DNA of 64,000 nucleotides from Oceanobacillus rekensis (GCF_002153375.1 NZ_MTBQ01000002.1:656750-720749), one strand, 5' to 3'; shown: positions 46,841 through 55,664, counted from the first letter of the stretch. Made by a program: numbers and translations. Notes: generated by a model from the sequence alone, not told the origin.

Positions 46841-47478
46841 TGGCAGATAATCCAGCAGTATATAATAAGGTAGAAAAGATAATTGAAAAGGCTGATGTAG
46901 TTAGAAAACGATTTGCAGATTCAAAAGAAAAAGCTATCTCTGATGCTGAAGAATTGCAACAAACTATTCAGGATTTAGAAAAACAAGAAAAGGATATTTA
47001 TTCCCTGTATATTATGGATGAAATAAATGTTACGGCTTATGAAGATATTAGGGCTGAAGCTGATAAAAAACGACAAGAACTTGCCACACTTCAGAAAAAA
47101 ATTAATGATATTGATGAACTGTTACAATATGAATTGAGAAAAGTTCTTTCTGAATATGCTAAGATTCAACAGCAATTTAATGTAGAAAAAGAAAAACAAT
47201 CTGCTGATACTAAAAAGCAACTTGAAGAAGCAAAGGAACAGTTTTTACAACAGGTTGCAGATATATCTAAGGAAGAATATGAAACCTATCTTTTAGGCAG
47301 TAAAATTAAAGATATTATGGTAGATGCTGGTAGAGATAAAAGAAACTATTCAGACTACTATAGTCCATATATTACTGGGTATGCATTAGCATATGGCGAT
47401 AAACTTAATTTTGGTACAACAGAATTAAGTCGGGTTTATCAGGCAAGAAATAAAAATATAGGAAAATCTATTTATTAA
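46840..47478 (+). CDS. Coiled-coil protein of unknown function
   Basis: A 212-residue protein, almost fully alpha-helical to ~165 with heptads, then a Tyr-rich end (NYSDYYSPYITGYALAYG). Scaffold, virion or plasmid-partition proteins have this style, but nothing specific is recognisable. It is translationally coupled to the preceding gene and followed by a terminator. Confidence 0.65.
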   Translation: MADNPAVYNKVEKIIEKADVVRKRFADSKEKAISDAEELQQTIQDLEKQEKDIYSLYIMDEINVTAYEDIRAEADKKRQELATLQKKINDIDELLQYELRKVLSEYAKIQQQFNVEKEKQSADTKKQLEEAKEQFLQQVADISKEEYETYLLGSKIKDIMVDAGRDKRNYSDYYSPYITGYALAYGDKLNFGTTELSRVYQARNKNIGKSIY

Positions 47479-47486
47479 TTTTCAAT

Positions 47487-47516
47487 GGCTGGTGCTTAAT
47501 TGCACCGGCTTTTTTT
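47487..47516 (+). terminator. Terminator within the element gene run
   Basis: GCTGGTGC / GCACCGGC stem and seven T residues. Confidence 0.85.
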
Positions 47517-47545
47517 ATATCCAAAACTGAAGGGGGAAGCAATTG

Positions 47546-47752
47546 ATGGCAAAAGCAAGTAATAGCAAGGCTAACAGGAAGGGCAGAACTGTATCAGGTA
47601 AAGATGTATCTGAAAAGGAACATACTAAATTGCATATTATTATTCAAGATGAAAACAGGGAAACTAGTATTCTAAGATACTTCCGTAACGAAAAAGAGAA
47701 ACAAGCATTTATTGACTATATAAAAGGGGTTGTTGTAGATGAAAAAGCTTAA
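47546..47752 (+). CDS. Small basic protein of the element
   Basis: A 68-residue protein with a Lys/Arg/Ser-rich N terminus (possible nucleic-acid binding). AAGGGGG lies ~9 nt before ATG 47546; a TTG precedes at 47543. It overlaps the next gene by 14 nt. Not recognised. Confidence 0.6.
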   Translation: MAKASNSKANRKGRTVSGKDVSEKEHTKLHIIIQDENRETSILRYFRNEKEKQAFIDYIKGVVVDEKA

Positions 47753-48410
47753 TAATTGGCTCAAAAGTATATTCGGGGGGAATCCGGTTAATCCAAGTAC
47801 TACTACAACAGAAATAAAAGAAGATACAAAGGTAACTAACCGCATCAAACAGTTAAGGGAAGGCATACAACACCTTAATTATACCTATGATACGAATTTA
47901 CAAGGCTTACAGGATACATATAATAGTAAGCTGGTTCTGTACAATAAGCAGTACCAGCAGTTTGAAGAAGTATTTAGAAAGTATCGTAATAAAGCCGTAT
48001 CAGATGCTGAACTTGCTGAAGAAAAGAAGCTATTACAGGAAAAAGAATCTGAATTACAAGATGCTGGTGCATTGATTCAGGAAGTAGCCGGATATAAAGC
48101 TGAAGATATTCAGGCACATACTGGTGAAATGGAAGCATTGGCAGAAGAATTTACAACTGATATTGCTGATAGCATCATAAATAAAGCTTCACACCTTCAG
48201 GAATTGAAACAACAATATTTAAGTACACTTTCAGAGATTCAAGCCTTGTATTCAGATGTAGTTGAAGCTGAAAAAGTATTGAATAATAATAATCAATTCA
48301 AAAGTAAAATGACTGATACGCTTGGATTAAAGACAGAAAAAGCACCTTTAAATATTGAAGCACTTTCTCTAAAAGATGATGTGATAATAAACCATTTAAA
48401 AACTCACTAA
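47739..48410 (+). CDS. Second coiled-coil protein of the element
   Basis: A 223-residue protein, with a short N-terminal hydrophobic patch (LNNWLKSIFGG), a Thr-rich linker and a long coiled coil (~30-200) similar in style to the 46840 product. AAGGGG precedes ATG inside the previous gene, so the two are coupled. Function unknown. Confidence 0.65.
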   Translation: MKKLNNWLKSIFGGNPVNPSTTTTEIKEDTKVTNRIKQLREGIQHLNYTYDTNLQGLQDTYNSKLVLYNKQYQQFEEVFRKYRNKAVSDAELAEEKKLLQEKESELQDAGALIQEVAGYKAEDIQAHTGEMEALAEEFTTDIADSIINKASHLQELKQQYLSTLSEIQALYSDVVEAEKVLNNNNQFKSKMTDTLGLKTEKAPLNIEALSLKDDVIINHLKTH

Positions 48411-48513
48411 AGTCTTAGTCTTAGGAAAAAAGTCTTGTAATATTTGGAAAAAATGTTACGATTATTACAGTAATTATTTCTAAAATATTACAAAAAATAG
48501 GAGGAAAGATATA

Positions 48514-49116
48514 ATGGCTAGAGAAAAGGTGAAAAAACCATTTTATAAAAAATGGTGGGTTTGGTTAATTGCAATCATTGTTGTTATAGCTGTTACAGGT
48601 GGCGGAGACGAAGAAACCGCTACTACGGAAGCAGAAGCGGATTCAAAGGAAACTACTACCTCAGGTGAAGCTGAAAAACAAGGGGAAACAGAAGAAACAG
48701 AAAAAGAGTTCAGTGTTGGAGAAGAAGTAGCAGTTGAAGATTTCACTTATACTGTTAACGGAGTAGAAGAAGTTACTGAACTTGAAATGGAATACATGGA
48801 TTCCTTAACTACTGAAGGTAAATTTGTAGTAGTAGATTTAACTATTGCAAACAATGACAAAGAAGCTAGATTTGTAGATTCCGAGATGTTCCGTTTAATC
48901 GGTACTGATGAAACTGAGTTTTCTTCTAACACTGAAGCTGATATGTATGTAAATGATGATATTGGATTTTTCTTAACGGAAATCAATCCTAAGATGAGTA
49001 GTACTGGTAAAGTTGTATTTGAACTTCCTGCTGAAGAAACTGGTTACACACTTCAAGTATCAAGTGGATTTGGCTGGTCAGGTGGAGAATATGCCAATAT
49101 TGATTTAGGTAAATAA
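48514..49116 (+). CDS. DUF4352-domain membrane-anchored protein
   Basis: A 200-residue protein: basic start, one membrane helix (WWVWLIAIIVVIAVTGG, ~14-30), an acidic Glu/Thr linker (~32-68), and a telokin-like DUF4352 domain (~68-198; VDLTIANNDKEARFV, FRLIGTDETEF, ISSTGKVVFELP-like segment). The domain is common on extracytoplasmic proteins of mobile elements and prophages. AGGAGG lies upstream of ATG. It is the last gene before the right repeat. Confidence 0.82.
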   Translation: MAREKVKKPFYKKWWVWLIAIIVVIAVTGGGDEETATTEAEADSKETTTSGEAEKQGETEETEKEFSVGEEVAVEDFTYTVNGVEEVTELEMEYMDSLTTEGKFVVVDLTIANNDKEARFVDSEMFRLIGTDETEFSSNTEADMYVNDDIGFFLTEINPKMSSTGKVVFELPAEETGYTLQVSSGFGWSGGEYANIDLGK

Positions 49117-49133
49117 TATATTATACTCACTGC

Positions 49134-49167
49134 AGGCACTTTCAATTGGAAGTGTCTTTCTTTTTAG
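49134..49167 (+). terminator. Terminator at the right end of the element
   Basis: AGGCACTT / AAGTGTCTTT stem then TTTTT; it shields metK from element transcription. Confidence 0.75.
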
Positions 49168-49319
49168 AAAATTAAACTACTGCTTGTTAAATTATTATAA
49201 AAATTGTATACTGTTTTATGTAACAAGTACACTATTTTATAATTTAAATTACAATTACATATATGAAGTAGTCTTAAGTGTTCGTGAGAATATTATTTTA
49301 ACGGTTCAGCCCTGTGTAT

Positions 49320-49406
49320 TAAACAGTTGACAGTTTGGCTTTGTTTCGTTAATCTAAAATTTGAACGGATACTCTCTTATTCAGAGTCGGTGGAGGGACA
49401 GACCCT
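49320..49406. repeat. attR: 87-bp direct repeat, right copy
   Basis: Identical to 35015-35101. It carries the functional metK promoter (-35 TTGACA 49327-49332, -10 TAATCT 49350-49355, 17-nt spacer) and the 5' part of the aptamer, and continues without a break into the full SAM-I riboswitch. Confidence 0.95.
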
Positions 49407-49540
49407 GTGAAACCCAGCAACCATCACTTCGGTGAAAAGGTGCTAACCTGAGGCAAGGATCATTCCTTGAACAATAAGAGCGAAAGGCCAGGTTGTAGAC
49501 CCTTTCCTCATGCATTGTGGGAAAGGCTTTTTTGTTTTTT
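49372..49540 (+). promoter_or_regulatory. SAM-I (S-box) riboswitch with terminator
   Basis: P1 strands CTCTTATT (49374-49381) and AATAAGAG (~49473-49480) enclose AGAGTCGGTGGAGGGACAG, CCCTGTGAAACCCAGCAACC, a TCACTTCGGTGA hairpin, AAGGTGCTAACCTGAGGCA and a last hairpin. The terminator CCTTTCC / GGGAAAGG with T-run is at 49501-49540. SAM binding would end transcription before metK. Confidence 0.96.
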
Positions 49541-49729
49541 TAAGGATAGCGCTGCCTCGATCCTCAAGATCCAATTTGGTAACTTTTTATTTTTTTTCAA
49601 AAGTTCTAAAGGCAGCAGACCACTGGTCACTTGATAATTGTTTTACCTTCCTGAAGGTACTTTGAATAATATAGTATTAAAAATTGATAATTGAGTTCCG
49701 TAACACATTATAAAGGAGAGTTTAGCCAT

Positions 49730-50926
49730 ATGGCTACAAATCGTCGTCTATTTACATCAGAATCCGTAACAGAGGGACATCCGGATAAAATGTCAGACCA
49801 AATATCTGATGCCATTCTGGATGAAATTTTAAAGAAGGATCCATTTGCAAGGGTGGCATGTGAAACTACCGTTACAACAGGAATCGTATTAGTAGCAGGT
49901 GAAATTTCCACCAGTACATATGTAGATATTCCTGCAATCGTTCGTGAAACAGTTAAAGGAATAGGTTATACGCGTGCAAAATATGGTTTTGATTATGAAA
50001 CATGTGCCGTACTTACGGCAATCGATGAGCAATCTGCTGATATCGCGGGTGGAGTTGATACAGCACTTGAAGCACGTCAAGGGAAAATGAGTGAAGAAGA
50101 AATTGATGCAATCGGTGCAGGAGACCAAGGGTTAATGTTTGGTTATGCCTGTGATGAAACAGAGGAATATATGCCGTTGCCTATTTCACTAGCACATAAA
50201 CTTTCCAAACGCTTAGCAGATGTCCGTAAAGAAAAGGTTTTGGATTATTTACGTCCAGATGGAAAAACACAGGTAACCGTAGAGTATGATGAAAATGATC
50301 AGCCGGTTCGCATTGATACAATTGTTATTTCCACACAGCATCATGAGAATACTACAACCGAACAAATTGAAAAAGATATGATTGAACATGTCATTCGTCC
50401 AGTTGTTCCTGCTGACTTGCTAGATGAATCTACAAAATACTTGATTAACCCAACTGGTCGCTTTGTAATTGGCGGTCCACAGGGTGATGTTGGTCTAACT
50501 GGACGTAAAATCATTGTTGATACTTATGGTGGATATGCTCGTCATGGTGGGGGAGCATTTAGTGGGAAAGACGCTACTAAGGTAGACCGTTCCGCTGCAT
50601 ATGCAGCAAGGTATGTTGCTAAAAATATTGTTGCTGCTAAACTTGCAAAGTCATGTGAAGTTCAATTGGCATATGCAATTGGTGTAGCTGAGCCCGTTTC
50701 CATTGCGATTAATACATTTGGCACAGGGAAAGTGAGCGAGAAAGTTCTGGTCGATGCTGTACGTAAATTATTCGACCTGCGCCCGGCAGGAATTATCCGC
50801 ATGCTTGACCTACGTAAACCAATTTTTAAAGACACTGCAGCCTATGGACATTTTGGTAGAACAGACATTCTGTTCCCGTGGGAGAAGACAGATAAAGTTG
50901 ATGAATTGATTGCAATGACGAAATAA
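49730..50926 (+). CDS. metK: S-adenosylmethionine synthetase
   Basis: A 398-residue MetK making SAM from methionine and [23 protein letters not shown] (Mg/ATP His and Asp), [15 protein letters not shown] (hexapeptide motif), [13 protein letters not shown], and the P-loop-like [16 protein letters not shown] are present. AAGGAGAG lies 9 nt before ATG 49730; the frame opens earlier at 49691 without a site. Control is by the SAM-I riboswitch, feedback by its product. In B. subtilis it is divergent from pckA; here the element separates them. Confidence 0.97.
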   Translation: MATNRRLFTSESVTEGHPDKMSDQISDAILDEILKKDPFARVACETTVTTGIVLVAGEISTSTYVDIPAIVRETVKGIGYTRAKYGFDYETCAVLTAIDEQSADIAGGVDTALEARQGKMSEEEIDAIGAGDQGLMFGYACDETEEYMPLPISLAHKLSKRLADVRKEKVLDYLRPDGKTQVTVEYDENDQPVRIDTIVISTQHHENTTTEQIEKDMIEHVIRPVVPADLLDESTKYLINPTGRFVIGGPQGDVGLTGRKIIVDTYGGYARHGGGAFSGKDATKVDRSAAYAARYVAKNIVAAKLAKSCEVQLAYAIGVAEPVSIAINTFGTGKVSEKVLVDAVRKLFDLRPAGIIRMLDLRKPIFKDTAAYGHFGRTDILFPWEKTDKVDELIAMTK

Positions 50927-50942
50927 TGATATAACGATTATT

Positions 50943-50978
50943 GCTGTACAGCTCTTTATGGGTTGTGCAGCTTTTTTT
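50943..50978 (+). terminator. Terminator of metK
   Basis: GCTGTACA / TGTGCAGC stem with a 13-nt loop and seven T residues. Confidence 0.85.
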
Positions 50979-51060
50979 GTTTAAAAGGTTTAAATAATTG
51001 TTTCTTATCAGAATACGATTTGGTAGGGTGAAATTATAAATAGGAAAAAGGGGGATCTAT

Positions 51061-51501
51061 TTGTATGATGGAAGTGACAGTTCATTGATTTTGGATATCG
51101 TTTTTATAATAGTGGTTCTTTCACTAATCATTTTCATTTTCAATTGCAGCATAAGAAAATTATTGAATGTTGAACGTCCGAAATGGTTCTCTAATCAGTA
51201 TGTAAATGATAAACATAAAAAGTATGATATAGGTATACGAGTAATTTCTGTTATCGTTTATATGATGGCTGTGTTTTACTTCATTTTTAATTCCCCAAAT
51301 CTAGGCATGGAAACGACCTTATATTTGTTTGTCATCGGTATGGTTTTTTTGGCAATTCAAGAAATAATTCGGTTTTACATGGAATGGAAATATTTAAAAG
51401 GAAAGAATAATTATTTATTTACACTTTTTCAGTTGATATTCATCATTGCTCTTGTCATTGTCTTAATCAGATCCGGGTTCTTCGGTATATTTCATTTTTA
51501 A
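51061..51501 (+). CDS. DUF4181 membrane protein
   Basis: A 146-residue protein with about four helices. SIRKLLNVERPKWFSNQYVN and DKHKKYDIGIRV fit the DUF4181 pattern, a Bacillaceae family of unknown role. Translation starts at TTG 51061 after AAAAAGGGGGA. Monocistronic. Confidence 0.75.
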   Translation: MYDGSDSSLILDIVFIIVVLSLIIFIFNCSIRKLLNVERPKWFSNQYVNDKHKKYDIGIRVISVIVYMMAVFYFIFNSPNLGMETTLYLFVIGMVFLAIQEIIRFYMEWKYLKGKNNYLFTLFQLIFIIALVIVLIRSGFFGIFHF

Positions 51502-51550
51502 CACTTTCCTTAAAGGAAATCACTATTAACTAAAGGTGCTAGAATACTAC

Positions 51551-51582
51551 AAGTCGATTACCAAAACGATCGGCTTTTCTGT
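51551..51582 (+). terminator. Terminator after the DUF4181 gene
   Basis: AAGTCGAT / ATCGGCTT stem followed by TTCTG. Confidence 0.6.
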
Positions 51583-51704
51583 AATTAACTTAATAAGGGC
51601 TTTATTCGAAAATATCTTTGATTAAACTTTAGGACTGGGTTACTTGTCTTACTGTAAGGAATTGTTACTTATCTTAGTTAAATATTTTATAAAATGATTG
51701 ATTT

Positions 51705-51890
51705 CTATCGGTATGTAGAAACTTCGGCGACCGCAGCGATCCCGGACGGCTGCAAAGCACACGTATTTGGAATTGAGCCAACAGTTACTTCACTTTTAAT
51801 TTTGTAGATAGAATCTTAAATACATGGTAGTTAGTTCGTAGTTTATCTCGACTATGCAGATGACAACAATCTATGAGAAAACAGTCATTC
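51705..51890. repeat. Dispersed intergenic repeat, copy E
   Basis: AGAAACTTCGGCGACCGCAG then CGATCCCGGACGGCTGCAAA matches copy F at 58130 and copy D. The end TTCGTAGTTTATCTCGACTA then GCAGATGACAACAATCTATG recurs in part in copies A, D and F. Confidence 0.75.
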
Positions 51891-51943
51891 GAAATAGCAT
51901 ATCTAAATTATTTTTTGGAACAATAATATTGGAGGTGATTAGA

Positions 51944-52075
51944 GTGAAAAAAAGAAAAGTTAATCCAGTAACAGATGGTTTGAGTTCTCCTGAAGTAGAA
52001 GGGCAAGGGACGACAAGAAGAGAAACAGGAAGCAGAAAGGCTGATTCTTCAAGAAAAAAGCAAAAGCGTTATTAA
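51944..52075 (+). CDS. YuzL-like small basic protein
   Basis: A 43-residue protein MKKRKVNPVTDGLSSPEVEG... with a polybasic end. The K-K-R-K, GLSSPEVEGQGTT and RETG pattern resembles the YuzL family of tiny Bacillaceae proteins, of unknown function. GGAGGTG lies 6 nt before GTG 51944, ruling out the longer frame that opens at 51854 within a repeat. Confidence 0.78.
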   Translation: MKKRKVNPVTDGLSSPEVEGQGTTRRETGSRKADSSRKKQKRY

Positions 52076-52130
52076 TATGCTTTAAGTAATTTAACAGAAA
52101 CTGTACGCTTCCGGATATTTTATAATAGTG

Positions 52131-52163
52131 AAAGGGATTAGCGTTGCAGCTAATCTCTTTTTT
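52131..52163 (+). terminator. Terminator of the YuzL-like gene
   Basis: AAAGGGATTAGC / GCTAATCTCTTT stem with a 6-nt loop and T-run. Confidence 0.85.
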
Positions 52164-52338
52164 AGCAGTAAGAAAGTATAGATATTTTCTTACTGCATAA
52201 GTACTATATTGTTTCCATTGTTAATAGCACGTTTTTCTAATACTGACCTCGTTACGTTACAGTGGTGCTTTTTCGTAAGTACGGCCATTAGATTTTGATA
52301 CGTAAGGCTACAAGAATGATAGTTTTAAAATTAAATAC

Positions 52339-52860
52339 TTAAAGTCCCATATCCGTGTGCTCTTTATAATACTTCCCTTTCTCCACATACGATTTCCTTA
52401 CCCTTTCCATTTCGGCATAATCAGCTTCTGTCAGTTCACGTACCACCTTGGCTGGGCTCCCCATAGCCATTGTATTAGGTGGAATCTTTTTACCTGGTGG
52501 GACAAGACTTCCAGCACCGATGAATGCGCCTTCTCCGACTTCAGCTCCGTCTAATATGATAGAGCCCATTCCAACAAGCGCATTTTTGCGGATAACGGCA
52601 GAGTGGAGGGTAACCTGGTGTCCAACGGTGACATCATCTTCTATGATAAGTGGGTTGTTTGGACTTTGATGCAGCATGGATAAATCCTGTATACTTACTC
52701 TTTTTCCAATACGTGTAGGTGCTACGTCACCTCGAATGACAGTTTTAAACCAGATACTAGATTCCTCTCCTATTTCAACATCTCCATTAATAACGGCGTC
52801 TTTTGCGATAAAGGCAGTATCATGAATTTTTGGATAACTATTTTTATAATGGTCAATCAT
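52339..52860 (-). CDS. ytoA: Gamma-carbonic anhydrase-like hexapeptide protein (YtoA type)
   Basis: A 173-residue left-handed beta-helix protein of the gamma-CA/YrdA/CaiE-like family. IWFKTVIRGDV holds the conserved Arg/Asp, and SMLHQSP, VGHQVTLH supply the three His of the trimeric metal site. The C-terminal helix (LTEADYAEMERVRKSYVEKG) packs on the barrel. B. subtilis ytoA is also near metK. Catalytic activity in this subgroup is often weak. Confidence 0.88.
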   Translation of the reverse strand: MIDHYKNSYPKIHDTAFIAKDAVINGDVEIGEESSIWFKTVIRGDVAPTRIGKRVSIQDLSMLHQSPNNPLIIEDDVTVGHQVTLHSAVIRKNALVGMGSIILDGAEVGEGAFIGAGSLVPPGKKIPPNTMAMGSPAKVVRELTEADYAEMERVRKSYVEKGKYYKEHTDMGL

Positions 52861-52973
52861 ATTTTTATCCCCCTAATTTTAAGTTGTGTTTGCTGTTTAT
52901 AATGATGCTATAATTAGTATAGCAAATAGTAAAGATTAATTACGGATTAATGTATTGGAATGGAGGAAGCGAT

Positions 52974-54038
52974 GTGAGTCGGGTACCAGGCAATACTATA
53001 TTACTTCTGCGGTCCAGCTTTCAGAAGGTTTTTCCGATGGTGGATAAGGAGCTTAATTATTGGAAAAATCGGGCGGAGCAGATTCCAAATGAGGAATTAC
53101 GGTCACAGGCAATTGCGAGTATCGATTCCAAAAAATTCCACTGTCAGGGTGGGGGTGTATATGCATTACTTGCCGGTGATAAGGAAAGGGTAGCGGTTCG
53201 ATTTATTGTCGCCTATCAGACAATAAGTGACTATCTTGATAACTTATGTGATCGAAGTACCTCACTTAATCCATTTGATTTCAGGCTCTTGCATCAGGCA
53301 ATGAAAGATGCGTTGACACCGGGAAATGATCTCAGGAATTATTACCAACTTCGGGAGGATCAGGATGATGGCGGATATCTTGGGGAACTCGTCGTAACCT
53401 GTCAGCAAATCCTAAAGGAACTTAATGGTTATTCCAATATTAGTGAACAAATATGGAGCCTTGAAGGTTTGTATGCTGATTTACAAGTACATAAGCATGT
53501 GGAAGAGGGGGAACGGATTCCTCGTTTAACGAACTGGTACGAGGAGAATAAAGAAAAAGAACCTGGGCTTTCATGGTTTGAATTTGCAGCAGTATCAGGC
53601 TCAACATTAGGAATTTATTGTCTCGTTTCCTATCTGCTCGGCGGAAAAATAAACAATAAAATTTCTGTTGATATATATAACGGCTATTTTCCGTATATAC
53701 AGGGATTACATATCATGCTCGATTATTATATTGATCAGCAGGAAGACATGGAAGAGGGAGACCTGAATTTCTGTAATTACTATAAGAATGAGAATCATCT
53801 GAAGGAGCGGCTTATCTATTTTATCAAGCAGTCGAACAAACACATCAAACAACTTCCAGACCGGAAATTTCATGAAATGATTGTTCAAGGTTTGGTTGGC
53901 CTTTATTTAGCTGATGAAAAAGTGAAGCGAATAAGTGGGTCAGATGAGATGTGTAAAGCGTTACTTAAAGCCAGCGGAAATGCTTCGAAATTTATAAACT
54001 TCACAATAAAATTTTATAATAAAATGGAAAGTTCTTAA
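52974..54038 (+). CDS. ytpB: Tetraprenyl-beta-curcumene synthase YtpB
   Basis: A 354-residue all-helical protein of the DUF2600/YtpB class, a C35 terpene cyclase using heptaprenyl diphosphate. TISDYLDNLCDRST (~82-95) contains the Asp-rich motif; QDDGGYL and LHIMLDYYIDQQEDMEEG (~245) are further conserved metal-binding-like segments. In B. subtilis the product is a sesquarterpene precursor found in spores and the membrane. GGAGGAAG lies 4 nt before GTG 52974, better than the ATG at 52950. Confidence 0.92.
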   Translation: MSRVPGNTILLLRSSFQKVFPMVDKELNYWKNRAEQIPNEELRSQAIASIDSKKFHCQGGGVYALLAGDKERVAVRFIVAYQTISDYLDNLCDRSTSLNPFDFRLLHQAMKDALTPGNDLRNYYQLREDQDDGGYLGELVVTCQQILKELNGYSNISEQIWSLEGLYADLQVHKHVEEGERIPRLTNWYEENKEKEPGLSWFEFAAVSGSTLGIYCLVSYLLGGKINNKISVDIYNGYFPYIQGLHIMLDYYIDQQEDMEEGDLNFCNYYKNENHLKERLIYFIKQSNKHIKQLPDRKFHEMIVQGLVGLYLADEKVKRISGSDEMCKALLKASGNASKFINFTIKFYNKMESS

Positions 54039-54052
54039 GGAGGATATAAAAT

Positions 54053-54460
54053 ATGTATGAGCTGAAAACAAAGGAAAATGACAACAGTGTAATTGAGTTT
54101 ATTGAAAATGTTGATAGTCCGAAAAAGCGGGAAGATGCTTATAGGCTTCTCGATATTTTCACCGAAACAACTGGCTTCAAGGCAAAAATGTGGGGACCAA
54201 GCATTATCGGATTTGGTTCGTACCATTATAAGTATGAATCCGGCCATGAAGGTGATGCACCATTAGTAGGATTTTCGCCGCGTAAAGCAAAACATAGCCT
54301 GTATTTTGCAACTGGTGATGACAGACGTGCAGATCTACTCAAGGATTTCGGAAAGCATACAACAGGGAAAGCTTGTGTGTATATTAACAATGTTGCCGAC
54401 ATAGATATAGATGTTCTAAAAGCATTGATTAATCGCTCCGTTGAATTTCTATCCAAGTAA
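54053..54460 (+). CDS. DUF1801 (YdhG-like) protein
   Basis: A 135-residue protein with the DUF1801 fold: FIENVDSPKKREDAYRLL, MWGPSIIGFGSYHYKYESG, and VGFSPRKAKHSLYF are hallmarks. Related to the iron-binding-like Fra/YdhG group, no defined role. AAGGAGG lies upstream, 14 bp after ytpB, so the two may share an mRNA. A terminator follows. Confidence 0.88.
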   Translation: MYELKTKENDNSVIEFIENVDSPKKREDAYRLLDIFTETTGFKAKMWGPSIIGFGSYHYKYESGHEGDAPLVGFSPRKAKHSLYFATGDDRRADLLKDFGKHTTGKACVYINNVADIDIDVLKALINRSVEFLSK

Positions 54461-54467
54461 ATAAAAA

Positions 54468-54503
54468 ATGGGGTTACCTGAGAAAGATGACAGGTAATCC
54501 CAT
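54468..54503. terminator. Bidirectional terminator
   Basis: ATGGGGTTACCTG / CAGGTAATCCCAT stem between the DUF1801 gene and the convergent HAAS-domain gene. Confidence 0.85.
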
Positions 54504-54509
54504 TATTAC

Positions 54510-55268
54510 TTATGTTTTTCTTTTACGGTTTGATAATAAAATATAAACAGCGATGCCTCCATAAGTAATCAATGTTCCAATAATTAAGCGGGTTGATTCC
54601 ACCATCGTTGTATATCCTAATAGGAAATCAGGTAGACTAAAGAATGCTGGAATGACCAGTAATATCCATGTCTTTGCCCAATAGGAAAATGCGATAAGGA
54701 AAATTGTTGTAACGACAGCAATAATAATGGTACCTGTGATTCCAAAGCTAATAGTTGGCGTTGAAACAGCTCTATCCAGAAAAATTAGTCCTATAAATAG
54801 ACCAATTGGCATTCCCCCAACCAGTGCAAAAATGATTAATTCGTTTACAGTTGATAATTGATTTGCAGAAATATACCGGAAAGTAAAGGATATTCCGGCT
54901 AAAAATAGAGAACTAATCCCAATAGAACCAAGTATCTCAAGCAACGAATAGGATAATGGTCCATCAAACACATCCCCGATAATGATAATGGAAAATACAC
55001 CCAAAATCATCAAAGGTATATATTTAAACCACGATTTATAGTCGACAGACATTTCTTTGGAAAGCTGCTCCATATAGGATTTAGGTGAAATCCCGATAAT
55101 ATGTTCAATGGATTTCCCATTTTTCTCCGCCTCTATTAGGTGATCTTTCAGTTCTTCAATAATTTCATTTGTTTCTTTTTCATTTTTCCCGCTTGAAAAA
55201 AGATACACATGCAAATCGTCGAGAAACTTTCTACTCTCCTTGGATAGTACTGCTTCCTGCTTAATCAT
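54510..55268 (-). CDS. HAAS-domain membrane protein, PadR partner
   Basis: A 252-residue protein: N-terminal cytosolic HAAS-type helical domain (~1-70, FLDDLHVYLFSSGKNEKETNEIIEEL...), then about six membrane helices. These proteins are nearly always encoded after a PadR regulator and are thought to be stress or envelope sensors. ATG overlaps the padR stop by 4 nt (ATGA). Confidence 0.85.
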   Translation of the reverse strand: MIKQEAVLSKESRKFLDDLHVYLFSSGKNEKETNEIIEELKDHLIEAEKNGKSIEHIIGISPKSYMEQLSKEMSVDYKSWFKYIPLMILGVFSIIIIGDVFDGPLSYSLLEILGSIGISSLFLAGISFTFRYISANQLSTVNELIIFALVGGMPIGLFIGLIFLDRAVSTPTISFGITGTIIIAVVTTIFLIAFSYWAKTWILLVIPAFFSLPDFLLGYTTMVESTRLIIGTLITYGGIAVYILLSNRKRKT

Positions 55269-55612
55269 TCTCCCAACTCCTTTTGATTACTTGTTTCATG
55301 ATTAAGCACATTATTTACATTACGCTGCAAGTGATACCATCTTTCTGTAAACCTCTCCAATTCTTCCTCACCTTTTTCTGTTAGTGAATAATATTTCCGT
55401 TTTGGTCCTGCAGTAGACTTTCTCAAAGTCGAAGTAACGAATTGTTCTTTTTGCATCCTTAGTAATAGGGGGTAAATCGTTCCTTCACTGAAATTTAGAA
55501 AGCCGTATTCTCCAAGTTTTTCAGCGAGCTCATAACCATAAACTTCTTTATTTTTAATAATTGCTAACAGGCAACCATCAAGAATCCCCTTCATCATCTG
55601 TGTTGTTGACAA
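55265..55612 (-). CDS. PadR-family transcriptional repressor
   Basis: A 115-residue winged-helix protein: MMKGILDGCLLAIIKNKEVYGYELAEKL, FSEGTIYPLLLRMQKEQFV (recognition helix) and TAGPKRKYYSLTEKGEEEL (wing) are PadR hallmarks. It is the first gene of a two-gene operon with the HAAS membrane protein and is likely autoregulated through the three palindromes upstream. The ligand is unknown. Confidence 0.93.
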   Translation of the reverse strand: MSTTQMMKGILDGCLLAIIKNKEVYGYELAEKLGEYGFLNFSEGTIYPLLLRMQKEQFVTSTLRKSTAGPKRKYYSLTEKGEEELERFTERWYHLQRNVNNVLNHETSNQKELGE

Positions 55613-55630
55613 GCAATATCGACTCCTTTA

Positions 55631-55649
55631 ACCTTGTAATACAAGGTAT
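55631..55649. promoter_or_regulatory. PadR-type operator 1
   Basis: Palindrome ACCTTGTAATACAAGGTAT, CTTGTA-TACAAG core, 19 bp upstream of padR. Confidence 0.75.
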
Positions 55650-55664
55650 TTAAATGTGTTGAAC

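Larger units (their letters stand above)
35015..49406. mobile_element. Integrative element inserted in the metK SAM-I riboswitch
   Basis: Two perfect 87-bp direct repeats (35015-35101, 49320-49406) bound a 14,305-bp repeat unit. Inside the left copy is a tyrosine recombinase; the content is otherwise accessory. The flanks, pckA and metK, are adjacent in B. subtilis, so the DNA between them is an insertion. Only the right copy is followed by the full SAM-I riboswitch and metK. Excision by recombination between the repeats would leave one copy and an intact pckA-metK region. Genes suggest an integrated plasmid or phage satellite; no conjugation or structural phage gene is recognisable. Confidence 0.9.

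Noticed and set aside
49305..49319. CAGCCCTGTGTATT just left of attR, resembling CAGACCCTGTGAAA of the S-box
   Set aside because: Only a seven-base exact match; taken as chance rather than a third riboswitch remnant.
35015..49406. Conjugative element (ICE) interpretation
   Set aside because: No relaxase, coupling ATPase or VirB4-like gene could be recognised among the frames.
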